NCBI RefSeq assembly: GCF_017352155.2
Contig: NZ_CP071462.1
Coordinates: 1,612,001 to 1,676,000 of the forward strand
Source of the DNA: Haloterrigena alkaliphila
GTDB taxonomy: Archaea; Halobacteriota; Halobacteria; Halobacteriales; Natrialbaceae
Length of the DNA stretch: 64,000 nucleotides
Reading direction: 5' to 3'
Both the position numbers and the translations under genes were made by a program. Each line of letters begins with the position of its first letter. Position 1 is the stretch's first letter. Positions 45,369 through 53,439 of the stretch are shown piece after piece. Below the pieces are notes generated by a model that was given only the letters and a program-made list of their open reading frames with translations, was not told the origin of the DNA and searched no databases.

Positions 45369-46544
45369 TCATGCGATCACCTGCTCGACGGTGTTAACCC
45401 ACTTGCGCTTCTCGCCGCCTTCATCGATGTCCTTCCACCAGTTTGAGACGGTAGCGTGGCTATACGGGACGAATTCGGCGGTTTCGCGTGCGGACATTCC
45501 CTGCTCTCGGCACGTTTCCATCGTCCATGCAGCGACTCGCTTTATCTCGTCTTGGCCGATCGCCGGGCCGTCGTCCTCGCTCGAGGGCGCCGACCAAGAC
45601 CAGTCGGCCTCGTCGTGGGTGTGCGGTTCGTAGTCTGCCGGCGGGATGCCGGTGAACGGCCGCGGATCGACATCGCGAAGCTTTCCGCCGGAGATGCGCT
45701 CCGCCTTGATCGCCTTCCCCTTGTCGTTGCGATCGGGCTTCTTGATGATCGTGCCGACACGCCAGAGCATCGGATGGATCGAACTCTCGTCGTGGCCGAT
45801 ATAGATGAGACAGCCGTTGTACTTGCGGATTTTGAACACCAGCGGCCCCATCAGTTTCCGCACCTTCTGGCCGTCTTCGCCGGTCCCCGAGGCGTTCGTC
45901 GAGAACTCATCACCGACGAACGCTTTCGGTTGTTGCGCGTTCTCGACCGGATCGCCGTCCTGCTCAACCCACTCCTCGAGGAGCGGGTAGTGGGGAATCC
46001 AGCCGTCTTCGATGTCACCGTTGTCGCGCACCCAGTTGTCGTTTCGCGGGAGCGTGCGGATATTCGACCCGACGAGGAGATCGCCGTCGACCCACCGATC
46101 GCGTAACTGGAGCAGCAGGCACGCGAGGTTCGTTTTGCCAGCTCCCATTTCACCGAGGATGACGATCACCGGCGCCGGCCCGGCGACGATCTCTTGGAGG
46201 CGCGTGATCGCCTTGATGCCGGATAGGTCGGCCTCCTGCGACGGGTCGCCGATGTAGTGCTTCAGCGTCAGCGTGTCGCCGTTCTCGAGGGCGTTGCGGG
46301 CCGTCTCGCTCCCCTCGGCACGGAGGATGTCGCGGTTCTTCCCGACGTCCATGTAGGTCGCTGCGGGCTTCGAGTCCCACCGTTCGGGGTCGTGGTGGAT
46401 CGCCCGCATTGCCAGCTGTCGATCGACCTCCTCGTCTCGAACGAACCCCGAGTGCCGGAGTACCTCGTCGGGGTCGCGAGCAAGCTTCCCGTCCTGATAC
46501 TCCCGAAAACCGCCGACTGTGTAGTTGTCTTGCTCGTCGCTCAT
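45369..46544 (-). CDS. Pleolipovirus VP8-like P-loop ATPase
   Basis: A 391-aa ATPase. Walker A is GEMGAGKTN (131-139), the Walker B-like strand is KAFVGDEFST, and a sensor region GCLIYIGHDESSIHPMLWR follows; the order matches the conserved last gene of pleolipovirus cores (VP8-like). The C terminus adds a helix-turn-helix, MSARETAEFVPYSHATVSNW. Its role in pleolipoviruses is unsettled; genome handling is assumed. It overlaps the upstream gene by 4 bases and ends the late operon. Confidence 0.85.
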   Translation of the reverse strand: MSDEQDNYTVGGFREYQDGKLARDPDEVLRHSGFVRDEEVDRQLAMRAIHHDPERWDSKPAATYMDVGKNRDILRAEGSETARNALENGDTLTLKHYIGDPSQEADLSGIKAITRLQEIVAGPAPVIVILGEMGAGKTNLACLLLQLRDRWVDGDLLVGSNIRTLPRNDNWVRDNGDIEDGWIPHYPLLEEWVEQDGDPVENAQQPKAFVGDEFSTNASGTGEDGQKVRKLMGPLVFKIRKYNGCLIYIGHDESSIHPMLWRVGTIIKKPDRNDKGKAIKAERISGGKLRDVDPRPFTGIPPADYEPHTHDEADWSWSAPSSEDDGPAIGQDEIKRVAAWTMETCREQGMSARETAEFVPYSHATVSNWWKDIDEGGEKRKWVNTVEQVIA

Positions 46545-46921
46545 CGGTCAGTCCCTCTATTGATCGCTTCTCGAACGTCCTCGTCAGTTGCCTCGAGCAG
46601 CTGGCCGCCGTCGGTTGCTGGCGCCGGCCCGTCGCGTTCCTCCTGGTCGGCCTCGAGGTCGTCGTCGCGATCGCCTCGAGTCCGCACGTAGCTAAACCAG
46701 ATCGCGGCGAGCGGCGCGCCGATCGTGACGGCGAAGTAGGTGCTCGGGACCGGGTAGAACGCCGGGCTCTCGACCGTCTCGCCGTACCGCTCGGTGACGT
46801 CCATCGGGACGGCCAGCGCCTCGGCGGGGAACATCCAGAGGCCTGCCCATAAGCCCACGACGAGACCGCCCGCGAGCGAGCACGCGGCGATCGCCTTCTC
46901 TCGGTCAGTGAGTCGGATCAT
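46541..46921 (-). CDS. Two-TM late-operon protein
   Basis: A 126-aa membrane protein, MIRLTDREKAIAACSLAGGL, with hydrophobic helices at about 10-31 and 58-75 and a long acidic cytosolic tail (DRDDDLEADQEERDGPAPAT). The start at 46921 overlaps the stop of the zinc peptide gene; its own stop overlaps the VP8-like gene. Not recognised by family; position fits the small membrane proteins between spike and ATPase in pleolipoviruses. Confidence 0.7.
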   Translation of the reverse strand: MIRLTDREKAIAACSLAGGLVVGLWAGLWMFPAEALAVPMDVTERYGETVESPAFYPVPSTYFAVTIGAPLAAIWFSYVRTRGDRDDDLEADQEERDGPAPATDGGQLLEATDEDVREAINRGTDR

Positions 46922-47049
46922 CGAAACAGCCTCCGTACTAACTGGGAGAACTCCCTGTTCTGTCGCTTGATCCCTCCGCACTGCTCACAGTACGCCGACC
47001 CGTCCTTTCGCTCACGTTCCGCGCAGAGCGTACATTTAGGATCTCTCAT
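46918..47049 (-). CDS. 43-aa zinc-ribbon protein
   Basis: A short gene fully coupled to both neighbours: its ATG (47047-47049) overlaps the stop of the upstream gene and its TGA (46918-46920) overlaps the next ATG. The product has two CxxC pairs, KCTLCAERERKDGSAYCEQC, followed by a basic tail GGIKRQNREFSQLVRRLFR. The perfect ATGA overlaps on both sides and the four cysteines argue that it is real although very short. Probably a nucleic-acid or protein adaptor. Confidence 0.72.
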   Translation of the reverse strand: MRDPKCTLCAERERKDGSAYCEQCGGIKRQNREFSQLVRRLFR

Positions 47050-47861
47050 CGCTCGGTCCCTCCGTCAGTTGAAGCGGCCTGCTCGGTCGTCGCGGGCGGG
47101 CCGCTAGTCGTCTCGATGTCGTGCTCTCCCGCGTAGTCTTCGACGTACTCGGTGATGTCCTTGATTTCGTCTATATCGCTCTCCTCGGCGTCTGTCTTCG
47201 CCGAATCGAAGCGTTCCTTCACCGTCGTTCGCGGGTTCATCAACCCGCGCTCGTCGGCCTCGGCCTCCTCGTTGATGACGTCCTTCTGGATCTGGAGACC
47301 CATCTTCGAGATCCTGCCGCGGAGCCGGTTGTACTCGAGGAACGCTTCGACAAGATCGTTGTGGATGTCCTCGAGCATGGCTTTCGTCGTGACGAGTTTC
47401 GAGTCGGCCATCTGGCTGAAGTAACAGCCTCGAACGATGAGCGTCCCGTTCTCGCCCTGATCAGGGTGCCAGTCGAACTCGCGCACCTCGAACGCTTCGC
47501 CGTCGTTCACCGAGTATGGGCTTGGGCCTTCGACGGTCTTCTCGCTCCAGACGCCCGGCTCGACGTAGTATTTCTCTCGAACGTCGCTTACCCCGTTGAT
47601 GTGGTGAACGGGCACCATGTGGCGTTGTCGGAGCTTTCGCGCGCCCGTGACGAACAGTCCGAGCAGCGGCGGGCCTAGCAGGAGCAGCGCGGCGAACCAG
47701 CCGAAGACGATGGGCGGGATGCCCGGCAGTGACGGCCGAATCCAGATCAGCGCGGCGCCGAGCGCGACCATCACGCCGAGCACGACCAACTGCCACTCCC
47801 CGAGGATATACGTCACTCGGTCAGACCAGCTACCGAACGTGCCGCTCGTGTCGCCGCTCAT
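47046..47861 (-). CDS. Membrane protein with large cytosolic domain (ORF7-like)
   Basis: A 271-aa protein from ATG 47861. Two TM helices (about 22-43 and 50-70) precede a soluble domain with EKYYVEPGVWSEKTVEGPSP, VREFDWHPDQGENGTLIVRG, and a long helix (KAMLEDIHNDLVEAFLEYNR). The tail is acidic with Thr/Ser. In pleolipovirus genomes the corresponding ORF7-like proteins are conserved but unassigned. It overlaps the gene before and after by 4 bases. Confidence 0.75.
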   Translation of the reverse strand: MSGDTSGTFGSWSDRVTYILGEWQLVVLGVMVALGAALIWIRPSLPGIPPIVFGWFAALLLLGPPLLGLFVTGARKLRQRHMVPVHHINGVSDVREKYYVEPGVWSEKTVEGPSPYSVNDGEAFEVREFDWHPDQGENGTLIVRGCYFSQMADSKLVTTKAMLEDIHNDLVEAFLEYNRLRGRISKMGLQIQKDVINEEAEADERGLMNPRTTVKERFDSAKTDAEESDIDEIKDITEYVEDYAGEHDIETTSGPPATTEQAASTDGGTER

Positions 47862-48448
47862 GCCTTGATCACTCCCGTCTCCTCCGAACGGACGACATAC
47901 CACGCGCCGAGCGCGGCGCATCCGACCGTCATCCCGACGCCAGAGAACAGCCCGCTCTCACCGCCGAAGTGACGAAACGGGTTTTGCTCGCGCTGGCCGA
48001 TCGAGACGTACGCGCCGCCGCCCTGCTCAAGCGAGGCACGGGTCGCGATCGCGACGCCGGCGCCCATCCGATCGGTGACCGGCATCGTGATGTGGTTCGT
48101 TCCCTCGGATAGCTCCGCCTCCTTGTAGTTGAACGTCCCCATCCCTTCCTCGAAGTCGCCGGCCTCGGTCATCGAGACTGTGGTCGGCTCGTCGGCCTCG
48201 AAGGTGATCGTGAACATGCCGGGCCGGTACTCCCAGTCCGTGACCCGCGTCGTGTTGTCGATCTCTCGAAGGTAGTCGTCCTCGGGGGTGACCGCTGGCT
48301 CACTCTCCTCGAGCTCGTCGTCAGTCGCGTTGGTCACGTTCGTCGCGTTCTCCTGTGTGTCCTGCGCGGTGACCGTCCCGATCGGGCCGCCCATGCCCAT
48401 CGCCAGCGCCACGACTACTACCGTAGCGAAAACAAAAATCCGGCGCAT
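47858..48448 (-). CDS. Exported protein with C-terminal TM (ORF6-like)
   Basis: A 196-aa protein. A Sec signal (RRIFVFATVVVVALAMGMGG) ends before TVTAQDTQE, an Asn/Thr-rich stretch with several N-x-T sites follows (NATNVTNATDD), then a beta-rich domain (YRPGMFTITFEADEPTTVSM), and a C-terminal TM (GLFSGVGMTVGCAALGAWYV). It would be anchored facing outward beside the spike. Two bases separate it from the spike stop, so it belongs to the late operon. Confidence 0.75.
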   Translation of the reverse strand: MRRIFVFATVVVVALAMGMGGPIGTVTAQDTQENATNVTNATDDELEESEPAVTPEDDYLREIDNTTRVTDWEYRPGMFTITFEADEPTTVSMTEAGDFEEGMGTFNYKEAELSEGTNHITMPVTDRMGAGVAIATRASLEQGGGAYVSIGQREQNPFRHFGGESGLFSGVGMTVGCAALGAWYVVRSEETGVIKA

Positions 48449-48450
48449 GG

Positions 48451-50283
48451 TTAGTTACCCGTTCCGGGGAGCAGGTCGGTCACGGCCCCAACGACACCGA
48501 GGATCACGACAGCGATAATCCCCATACCGAGGAGACCGCCACCGCTGCTCCCGCCGAAGGGGTTCGGCCAAGTCCAACTATCGTCTTCTTCCTTTGATTC
48601 TTCGTACTTCTCGATCAATGTCTCTTGTCGGGCGACCAAGTCCTGCCACTCCTCTTGGGTGATATAATTCGTGTCGTTCTGTGGCTCAGACTGGCTGAAC
48701 GACGCATTGTCGTACTCGTTCCCGTCAGAGTCGGTGTACGTCTCGATCGTGAACGGATCCGTCAACTGGACGAGTTCGAACTGCGGTTCGGAGGCGTTGG
48801 CCGCCATCTCTACCGATTCGATCGACGTGATCGCATTGTCGAGTTTGTCGGAGAGATCGACCGTCCAGACGGACGAACTTCCCGAGTCGTCGACCGTAAA
48901 CTCCGAACCGGCCACCGTGACCTGCTCGCCCGCAGTCGTCGTGATCGTGAAGTTGGTTTCTGCATGCGGCTCAGACGTGAACGTTACGACGCCGCCGTCA
49001 ACACCTTCCTCGTAGGCGAGCCACTCGCCGGACCCCTGCGTGATATCGTAGTTGAAGTAGATGTCGGAGTCCATTGTTGACGGGTCGTAGGACTGGCCAG
49101 CAGGTAGGCCGCCATCGGGCGGCGAGGTCGGCGCGAGCACGCCTTTCAGCGTGATCGTCCCGTTGTCCTGCTCAAGCGTGATCGTCGCCTCGCGCTCGAG
49201 GTCGACGGGGATGTTGAGCGCCATCAGGTCCGCAAGTGCCTGATTAACGTTCTCCTCGTCGGCCGTCATCTCCGCGAGTTCTCGTGGCGTGAGCAGTTCA
49301 CTGGTTTCGATCTCGCCCGACTGTACCTCGTTGTACACCTTGTCCGTCCACGTCACGAGGCCGTCCGAGACGTTCATCCAGATCGTTTCCATGTCGGTGA
49401 AGATACCCTGCCAACGGCCCTTACCGAGCAGCGTGAAGTAGTCGCCACTCCCATCGGGGTTATACACTCTCACATGGTTCGGGTTATCGCCATTTTCGTA
49501 CGTCTCCGTGGGATCGTACCTCGAGATTTCGCGGTACGAACTCCCGTTCGCGTTCATGTCGTCCAGTCGGATCGACTTGATGTCGAATGACTCGCCGTTC
49601 GGTAGTTCGTACGGTTCCGTGATCAGTTGGAACCACGTTTCAGGTGGGTCGCTGTTGTCTGCGTAGTTGGCGGACAGGTGACCGAACACGTCGTCCATCG
49701 CCAGATCAGCGTGTTCAGCGACGGAGAGAACACGCGAATTGACTTCCCTCGCAGCCTCATTCCACGACTTCAGGAAGTTCTTCATGATCGTGGAGACGTA
49801 CTCAGCGCCCGCGTCAGTAGCTGCGTTCTGGACTTCAGAGGAAGTCAGTTGGTCATTTAGTGCCTCGATCCCGGCGATCTTCCCGTCACCGTAGGCCGCA
49901 TGGTCCATCTGGTCCATGAGGTTCCGGTTATCGACGAAGGTCGAGGCGTTGTACGACTCACGGGACTGCATCGTGTTGTAGACCTCATCGTGAAGCGCAG
50001 ACGCCGTATAGCCTTCCGGCGCGCTCGACGCTTCATCTGCGGTAATCTCGTCTACGACCCACTTTGTGGCCCTGTACGTGACGTAGGCCGCTCCGACTGC
50101 AACCGCCGGGTGAATCGCCTGTGCGCGGCCGACCGGAGAGAACCGAGGCGCGACCTTCGACCCACCGGCGCCGAGCGTGACGAGCGTTCCGGCTGTGACG
50201 CCGAGCCGCTCGAGGAAGCCACGCCGACTCGTCGCAGATCCGTCAGTCGTGGGCTGTGGGCCGCCGTCGTCCACTGCCGACAT
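48451..50283 (-). CDS. Pleolipovirus-type spike protein
   Basis: A 610-aa protein from ATG 50283. A Tat signal, ATSRRGFLERLGV (twin Arg 20-21), is followed by a long extracellular domain with N-glycosylation sequons (SYNAST, NANGSS, NVSDG), a Gly/Thr beta region (TSEPHAETNFTITTTAGEQV), a short coiled coil near residue 555 (LVARQETLIEKYEESKEE), a Pro/Gly linker and a C-terminal TM (LGMGIIAVVILGVVGAV). This is the layout of betapleolipovirus spikes, which bind the S-layer and fuse membranes. The start overlaps the upstream stop by one base. Confidence 0.85.
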   Translation of the reverse strand: MSAVDDGGPQPTTDGSATSRRGFLERLGVTAGTLVTLGAGGSKVAPRFSPVGRAQAIHPAVAVGAAYVTYRATKWVVDEITADEASSAPEGYTASALHDEVYNTMQSRESYNASTFVDNRNLMDQMDHAAYGDGKIAGIEALNDQLTSSEVQNAATDAGAEYVSTIMKNFLKSWNEAAREVNSRVLSVAEHADLAMDDVFGHLSANYADNSDPPETWFQLITEPYELPNGESFDIKSIRLDDMNANGSSYREISRYDPTETYENGDNPNHVRVYNPDGSGDYFTLLGKGRWQGIFTDMETIWMNVSDGLVTWTDKVYNEVQSGEIETSELLTPRELAEMTADEENVNQALADLMALNIPVDLEREATITLEQDNGTITLKGVLAPTSPPDGGLPAGQSYDPSTMDSDIYFNYDITQGSGEWLAYEEGVDGGVVTFTSEPHAETNFTITTTAGEQVTVAGSEFTVDDSGSSSVWTVDLSDKLDNAITSIESVEMAANASEPQFELVQLTDPFTIETYTDSDGNEYDNASFSQSEPQNDTNYITQEEWQDLVARQETLIEKYEESKEEDDSWTWPNPFGGSSGGGLLGMGIIAVVILGVVGAVTDLLPGTGN

Positions 50284-50804
50284 CACGATCCCCTCCGAGC
50301 CACCACCGCGACAACCGCGATCAACGCGATCGCGACGACCGCGATACCCGCACCGAAGCCGGGCGAGCCGTCTGACCCGCCGGGGATGAGGCCGTACCAC
50401 CCGCTTCCGTCGTCAACCGAGATGTCTTCGGCCTCCGTGTCGTCGGCTTCGATGACCAGCCGGTAGTCCGTCCCGTCCTCGAGGCCGTCCGCGTCGGTGT
50501 ACTCGGTGGATGTCGTGTTTCCTTCCTCCGCCGCGATCGAGTCCTCGAGTACGACCGTCGCGTTGGCCGGGTCGTCGTTCCACTCGCTCGCGTTGTAGAA
50601 GGTCACGGACGCGCTCGCGTTCTCGACGTCCGAGATCGAGTCGTTCCAGGTGACGTCGACAGTCACGTTCGAGTCGTTCTCGAAGGTGACCGTATCGTTG
50701 TACTGTTCGGTCGTTGCAGCCGTCCCGATCGCAGCGAAGCCGACGAGCAGGGTCGTGAGCAGTGCCAGTCCGAGTACCGCCTTGGTGAAATCAGAAATTG
50801 TCAT
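50283..50804 (-). CDS. Viral surface protein with PGF-CTERM-like sorting signal
   Basis: A 173-aa protein: Sec signal (VLGLALLTTLLVGFAAIGTA), then an Asn/Thr/Asp-rich Ig-like beta domain with many N-x-S/T sites (NDSNVTVDVTWNDS, SEWNDDPANATVV), then a Gly/Ser linker and the end GSPGFGAGIAVVAIALIAVV-AVVARRGS. Pro-Gly-Phe plus hydrophobic helix plus Arg-Arg is the PGF-CTERM tripartite signal that archaeosortase A removes while attaching a lipid. It sits between the VP3-like and spike genes, so it is probably a virion or infected-cell surface protein anchored by host ArtA (inference). Confidence 0.75.
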   Translation of the reverse strand: MTISDFTKAVLGLALLTTLLVGFAAIGTAATTEQYNDTVTFENDSNVTVDVTWNDSISDVENASASVTFYNASEWNDDPANATVVLEDSIAAEEGNTTSTEYTDADGLEDGTDYRLVIEADDTEAEDISVDDGSGWYGLIPGGSDGSPGFGAGIAVVAIALIAVVAVVARRGS

Positions 50805-50822
50805 TGTTGAGTCCTCCCCGGG

Positions 50823-51254
50823 TTACTTGTAGGCGATGACGTAGAACGCGGCGGCATTCAGGATAACCGTGAACCAGCCGACGTACCACATGCTCTCCAG
50901 GGCGACCGCGACGGCCGGCACGAGGCTACTGAGCACGTTCAGGATGACCGCAAGCAAGACGACGACCGTCTCGACGTCGGTCCAGTCCTCTGGCGTGCTC
51001 TCGTTGGTGAGCCAGGCGACGACGAGAATCCCCATCGAGAGGATGAACGCGTACGTCACCTCGGTCCCGTGGGCCGCGTAGATCGCATCGGCCAGCGAGA
51101 AGTTTAGCGGCGCCGAGAACTGCAGCGTCCCGACGGCGCCGACCGAGATCGATGCTAGGACAAACAACGGCGCGAGGATGCTATCTGTGAGATCGATTCC
51201 ATCTTCCCGACGTACCGTGTCGGGAACCATGTTCTGCGGTAGGCTAAGTGCCAT
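50823..51254 (-). CDS. VP3-like internal membrane protein
   Basis: A 143-aa protein with four hydrophobic helices (about 28-48, 57-82, 92-115, 120-142) and short loops, starting [20 protein letters not shown]. Its size, topology and place as first gene before the spike match the VP3-like protein that lines the membrane of pleolipovirus virions. The promoter region 51255-51364 carries CCGGA iterons and separates it from a divergent regulator. Confidence 0.78.
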   Translation of the reverse strand: MALSLPQNMVPDTVRREDGIDLTDSILAPLFVLASISVGAVGTLQFSAPLNFSLADAIYAAHGTEVTYAFILSMGILVVAWLTNESTPEDWTDVETVVVLLAVILNVLSSLVPAVAVALESMWYVGWFTVILNAAAFYVIAYK

Positions 51255-51289
51255 ACGCAGGTCCGGTTACTCCGCCCCCACGAAAGCGT

Positions 51290-51316
51290 CCGGAATACCG
51301 CCGGAACACCTCCGGA
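51290..51316. promoter_or_regulatory. Three CCGGA iterons in the late promoter region
   Basis: CCGGA occurs at 51290-51294, 51301-51305 and 51312-51316, exactly 11 bases apart, i.e. on one face of the helix; the first two are followed by A and the last by G. A related CCGGT lies at 51263. The array stands between the late operon and the divergent AbrB-like gene. Confidence 0.6.
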
Positions 51317-51364
51317 GTCCAGAGGTTCACCAAGTTTTATGAGAAGGGGGGTTGCCCGCCGGAT

Positions 51365-51550
51365 ATGGCGCTGAACAAACTCCGCCAGTTAGACCGCGAC
51401 TCGGTCGGGATCACGCTCCCGAAAGACGACATGCGCGTTGAGGGACTCCTCGACGAGAACGGCCAGCTGCGAGGTGACCACCACGTCCACATCCGTCACA
51501 TTGACGACGGCGAATGGACCGTCGAGTTAGTCGAGGGACTCGAGCCGTGA
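51365..51550 (+). CDS. AbrB/SpoVT-like small regulator
   Basis: A 61-aa protein, MALNKLRQLDRDSVGITLPK, then DDMRVEGLLDENGQLRGDHH, and a short beta end EWTVELVEGLEP. The pattern (strand, SVGITLPK, hydrophobic strand) is that of swapped-hairpin AbrB domains, dimeric DNA binders. ATG 51365 is favoured because GTTTTATG at 51333-51340 is 25-32 bases upstream. It is divergent from the late operon, so it may control it through the CCGGA iterons between them. Confidence 0.72.
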   Translation: MALNKLRQLDRDSVGITLPKDDMRVEGLLDENGQLRGDHHVHIRHIDDGEWTVELVEGLEP

Positions 51551-51704
51551 GCCAGATACGTGGAACCGGGTCTTCGAACCCGATCCCGTGGGGTTCCGTC
51601 AGGATGTATCGGCAGACATCGATCTATGCACCCTACCGTGGGCGATGGGCTCGAGAGGTGCATCAAATCGAACCCGATCCAGCCGGCCCCCGTGCCGATC
51701 GGCG

Positions 51705-51729
51705 CGACGGTACCGTCGTATACTTAAAG
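51705..51729 (+). promoter_or_regulatory. Palindrome fused to a TATA box
   Basis: A perfect 14-bp palindrome CGACGGTACCGTCG (51705-51718) runs straight into TATACTTAAAG (51719-51729). A GTCGCTC-ACCCGC-GAGCGAC hairpin follows in the expected leader, and GTTTAAAC overlaps the region just before the RHH start at 51795. The arrangement fits a tightly regulated promoter. Confidence 0.6.
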
Positions 51730-51794
51730 AACAGACCGGTCGCTCACCCGCGAGCGACGCGAACCGATCCCCCGTGCATACACCCGTTTAAACC

Positions 51795-52055
51795 ATGACC
51801 CGACGAACCAGCCTGAAACTCACCGACGAACGTGAACGCCAACTCGAGCGCGCCAGCGAACTGATCGCCGCCGACCAGCACGATGACCCGCCGATGTCCG
51901 TCGTGATCGACGCGGCGCTTCAGCACCTGCTCGAGTCGAAGGAGAATATCGACGACGCCCGCGGCGAGTTCGATCCCGAGACGATCCAGGCGATCGCGAA
52001 CACGTCGGTGATTGGTCTTCGGTATAGGACCAGTATCGAAAGTCGATGGCGGTAA
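51795..52055 (+). CDS. Ribbon-helix-helix-like regulator
   Basis: An 86-aa protein. The N-terminal MTRRTSLKLTDERERQLERA has the strand plus helix of RHH proteins, followed by ADQHDDPPMSVVIDAALQHL (second helix) and an acidic C-terminal region. It resembles small haloarchaeal DNA-binding proteins of viruses and plasmids. Likely auto-regulated through the palindrome 76-90 bases upstream. The C-terminal 15 residues (IGLRYRTSIESRWR) look less conserved and may be read-through of a mutated stop. Convergent with the lipoprotein gene. Confidence 0.72.
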   Translation: MTRRTSLKLTDERERQLERASELIAADQHDDPPMSVVIDAALQHLLESKENIDDARGEFDPETIQAIANTSVIGLRYRTSIESRWR

Positions 52056-52080
52056 CTCCGCTACTATCGATTCTCGGGAT

Positions 52081-52947
52081 TCAATCTTCTCGGTTTGGAT
52101 TTTTCTCCCGATACGCCTCCCCTAACGGAGTAGCGCCATCTCCACTTCCAAGATGCATGCCCTCTTCAAATGCATCATCAACGCTATTCCACTCCTCGAG
52201 AGGCCACGGGTCCACCTCACCAAGCCCTCCCTCGCCGATTATCTGAGCTCGATGATTCGCCCATCCGGAATCAGTCGCCATACTGATCCCGCTCAGGTAT
52301 CCTTGATAATACTGCGAAAGCATTTCAGCGGCCAACTCCCGCTGTGCATCAGTCCAATTGTTCTCCCCTGAGCCGAGAATGGTCAACTCTACGTTGTCAC
52401 TTTCACCTGTAGAAACATCTTGTACTTCAACTGGAATTTCCTCTGTATTCGAAGCCTCTTCTGTTTCATACTGAAGAGTAACCATATCCCTTCCATCCCC
52501 CGGACCTGGTTTTTCCCACTGTGCAGTATCCACTACTTCTTGGTCTCGGCCAATAATTAACTCAACTTCACCGGAGGCACGCAATGATGTGTCACGTACT
52601 CGTACAGTGAATTCTGCTGCTTCCCCGGCGTTCACAACTGTATCAGCCGATTCTATTGTTACAGCTGTACCTCTAAAGTCGTCATCGTTCGTTTCCGTCT
52701 CATTGTTATCGCCTTGATCGCTCTCACCGGGTTGGGAGTTTTCTTGGTCTCTATCGGCAATTGTAGTATCGTCAGTGTCATTTGGTCCACCGTTATCTGT
52801 TTGGTTCCCATCATCTATGGTGGTCTCATTCTCCTCCTGCTGGTTAGTCTCAGGGACATCCTGAATATCTGCACAACCAGCCAAGATCGCTTTTGCCGAT
52901 GCTATCGTTCCGGCGGCCGCTTCCATCAAATAGCCCCTTCTACGCAT
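52081..52947 (-). CDS. Provirus-encoded lipoprotein
   Basis: A 288-aa protein from ATG 52947 (52974 is an alternative). Basic MRRRGYLMEAAAGTIASAK leads to a lipobox Cys25 in ILAGCADIQ. Residues 30-90 are a disordered Glu/Asn/Asp/Thr tether (TNQQEENETTIDDGNQTDNG). A beta-sandwich-like domain follows (TIESADTVVNAGEAAEFTVR) and a helical C-terminal domain (DAQRELAAEMLSQYYQGYLS). A/T-richer than the late operon, outside it and single, so it looks like an accessory (moron) gene; a role at the cell surface of the lysogen, e.g. blocking related viruses, is possible. Confidence 0.72.
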   Translation of the reverse strand: MRRRGYLMEAAAGTIASAKAILAGCADIQDVPETNQQEENETTIDDGNQTDNGGPNDTDDTTIADRDQENSQPGESDQGDNNETETNDDDFRGTAVTIESADTVVNAGEAAEFTVRVRDTSLRASGEVELIIGRDQEVVDTAQWEKPGPGDGRDMVTLQYETEEASNTEEIPVEVQDVSTGESDNVELTILGSGENNWTDAQRELAAEMLSQYYQGYLSGISMATDSGWANHRAQIIGEGGLGEVDPWPLEEWNSVDDAFEEGMHLGSGDGATPLGEAYREKNPNRED

Positions 52948-53054
52948 GCTACAGCTATTGCTAAGAAGCTGCAAAAAAATAGTTTAAAATAATATGTAAA
53001 TAAAGTAAGGTGGTAACGACTATCTATACTAAATGAAGTGTCCGGGAGTGACAC

Positions 53055-53318
53055 TTATGAATTATCTTCAAGATCTTTAGCATCGAGTTCGCCCCCGAGG
53101 TACGCGAGGCCGCGGTCAGTGATCCGATAGAGTCCGTCGTCGACGCGATCGACGAGCCCGGCATCGCGAAGTTTCCCGAGTCGCGTACTCAGGTAGTGCC
53201 GCGAGTAGTCTGTGTTCGCCGAGAGGATCCGCGGGGAGAGGATTAGGTCGCTGTCCGCGAGGGTTTCGAGAACCCGATCGTCGGCTTGCGTCATCCACGA
53301 CACCCGCGGTCTTCGCAT
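53055..53318 (-). CDS. phiH1-type winged-helix repressor
   Basis: An 87-aa protein: VSWMTQADDRVLETLADSDL, then TDYSRHYLSTRLGKLRDAGL (recognition helix region), and VDRVDDGLYRITDRGLAYLG. It matches the haloarchaeal PhiH1 repressor-like family, recurrent in proviruses. Start at 53318; the internal Met at 53294 is possible. The gene faces away from the integrase, with an AT-rich TTATATTTAA divergent promoter between. It likely maintains lysogeny. Confidence 0.85.
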   Translation of the reverse strand: MRRPRVSWMTQADDRVLETLADSDLILSPRILSANTDYSRHYLSTRLGKLRDAGLVDRVDDGLYRITDRGLAYLGGELDAKDLEDNS

Positions 53319-53407
53319 ACTCCTACGTGCTGTACCTGCGGTTTAGCGATACTGGTTGGATCTCGTGAAAGTACCATACGTTATTCTGCAGATTAACGAA
53401 CGGTCGG

Positions 53408-53418
53408 TTAAATATAAG
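53408..53418 (+). promoter_or_regulatory. TATA box, usable on both strands
   Basis: TTAAATATAAG; on the minus strand CTTATATTTAA. It can serve the repressor (about 90 bases ahead, leadered) and a plus-strand transcript starting near 53440. Confidence 0.5.
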
Positions 53419-53439
53419 TGAGTGGGGTGTTTCGGTCGC

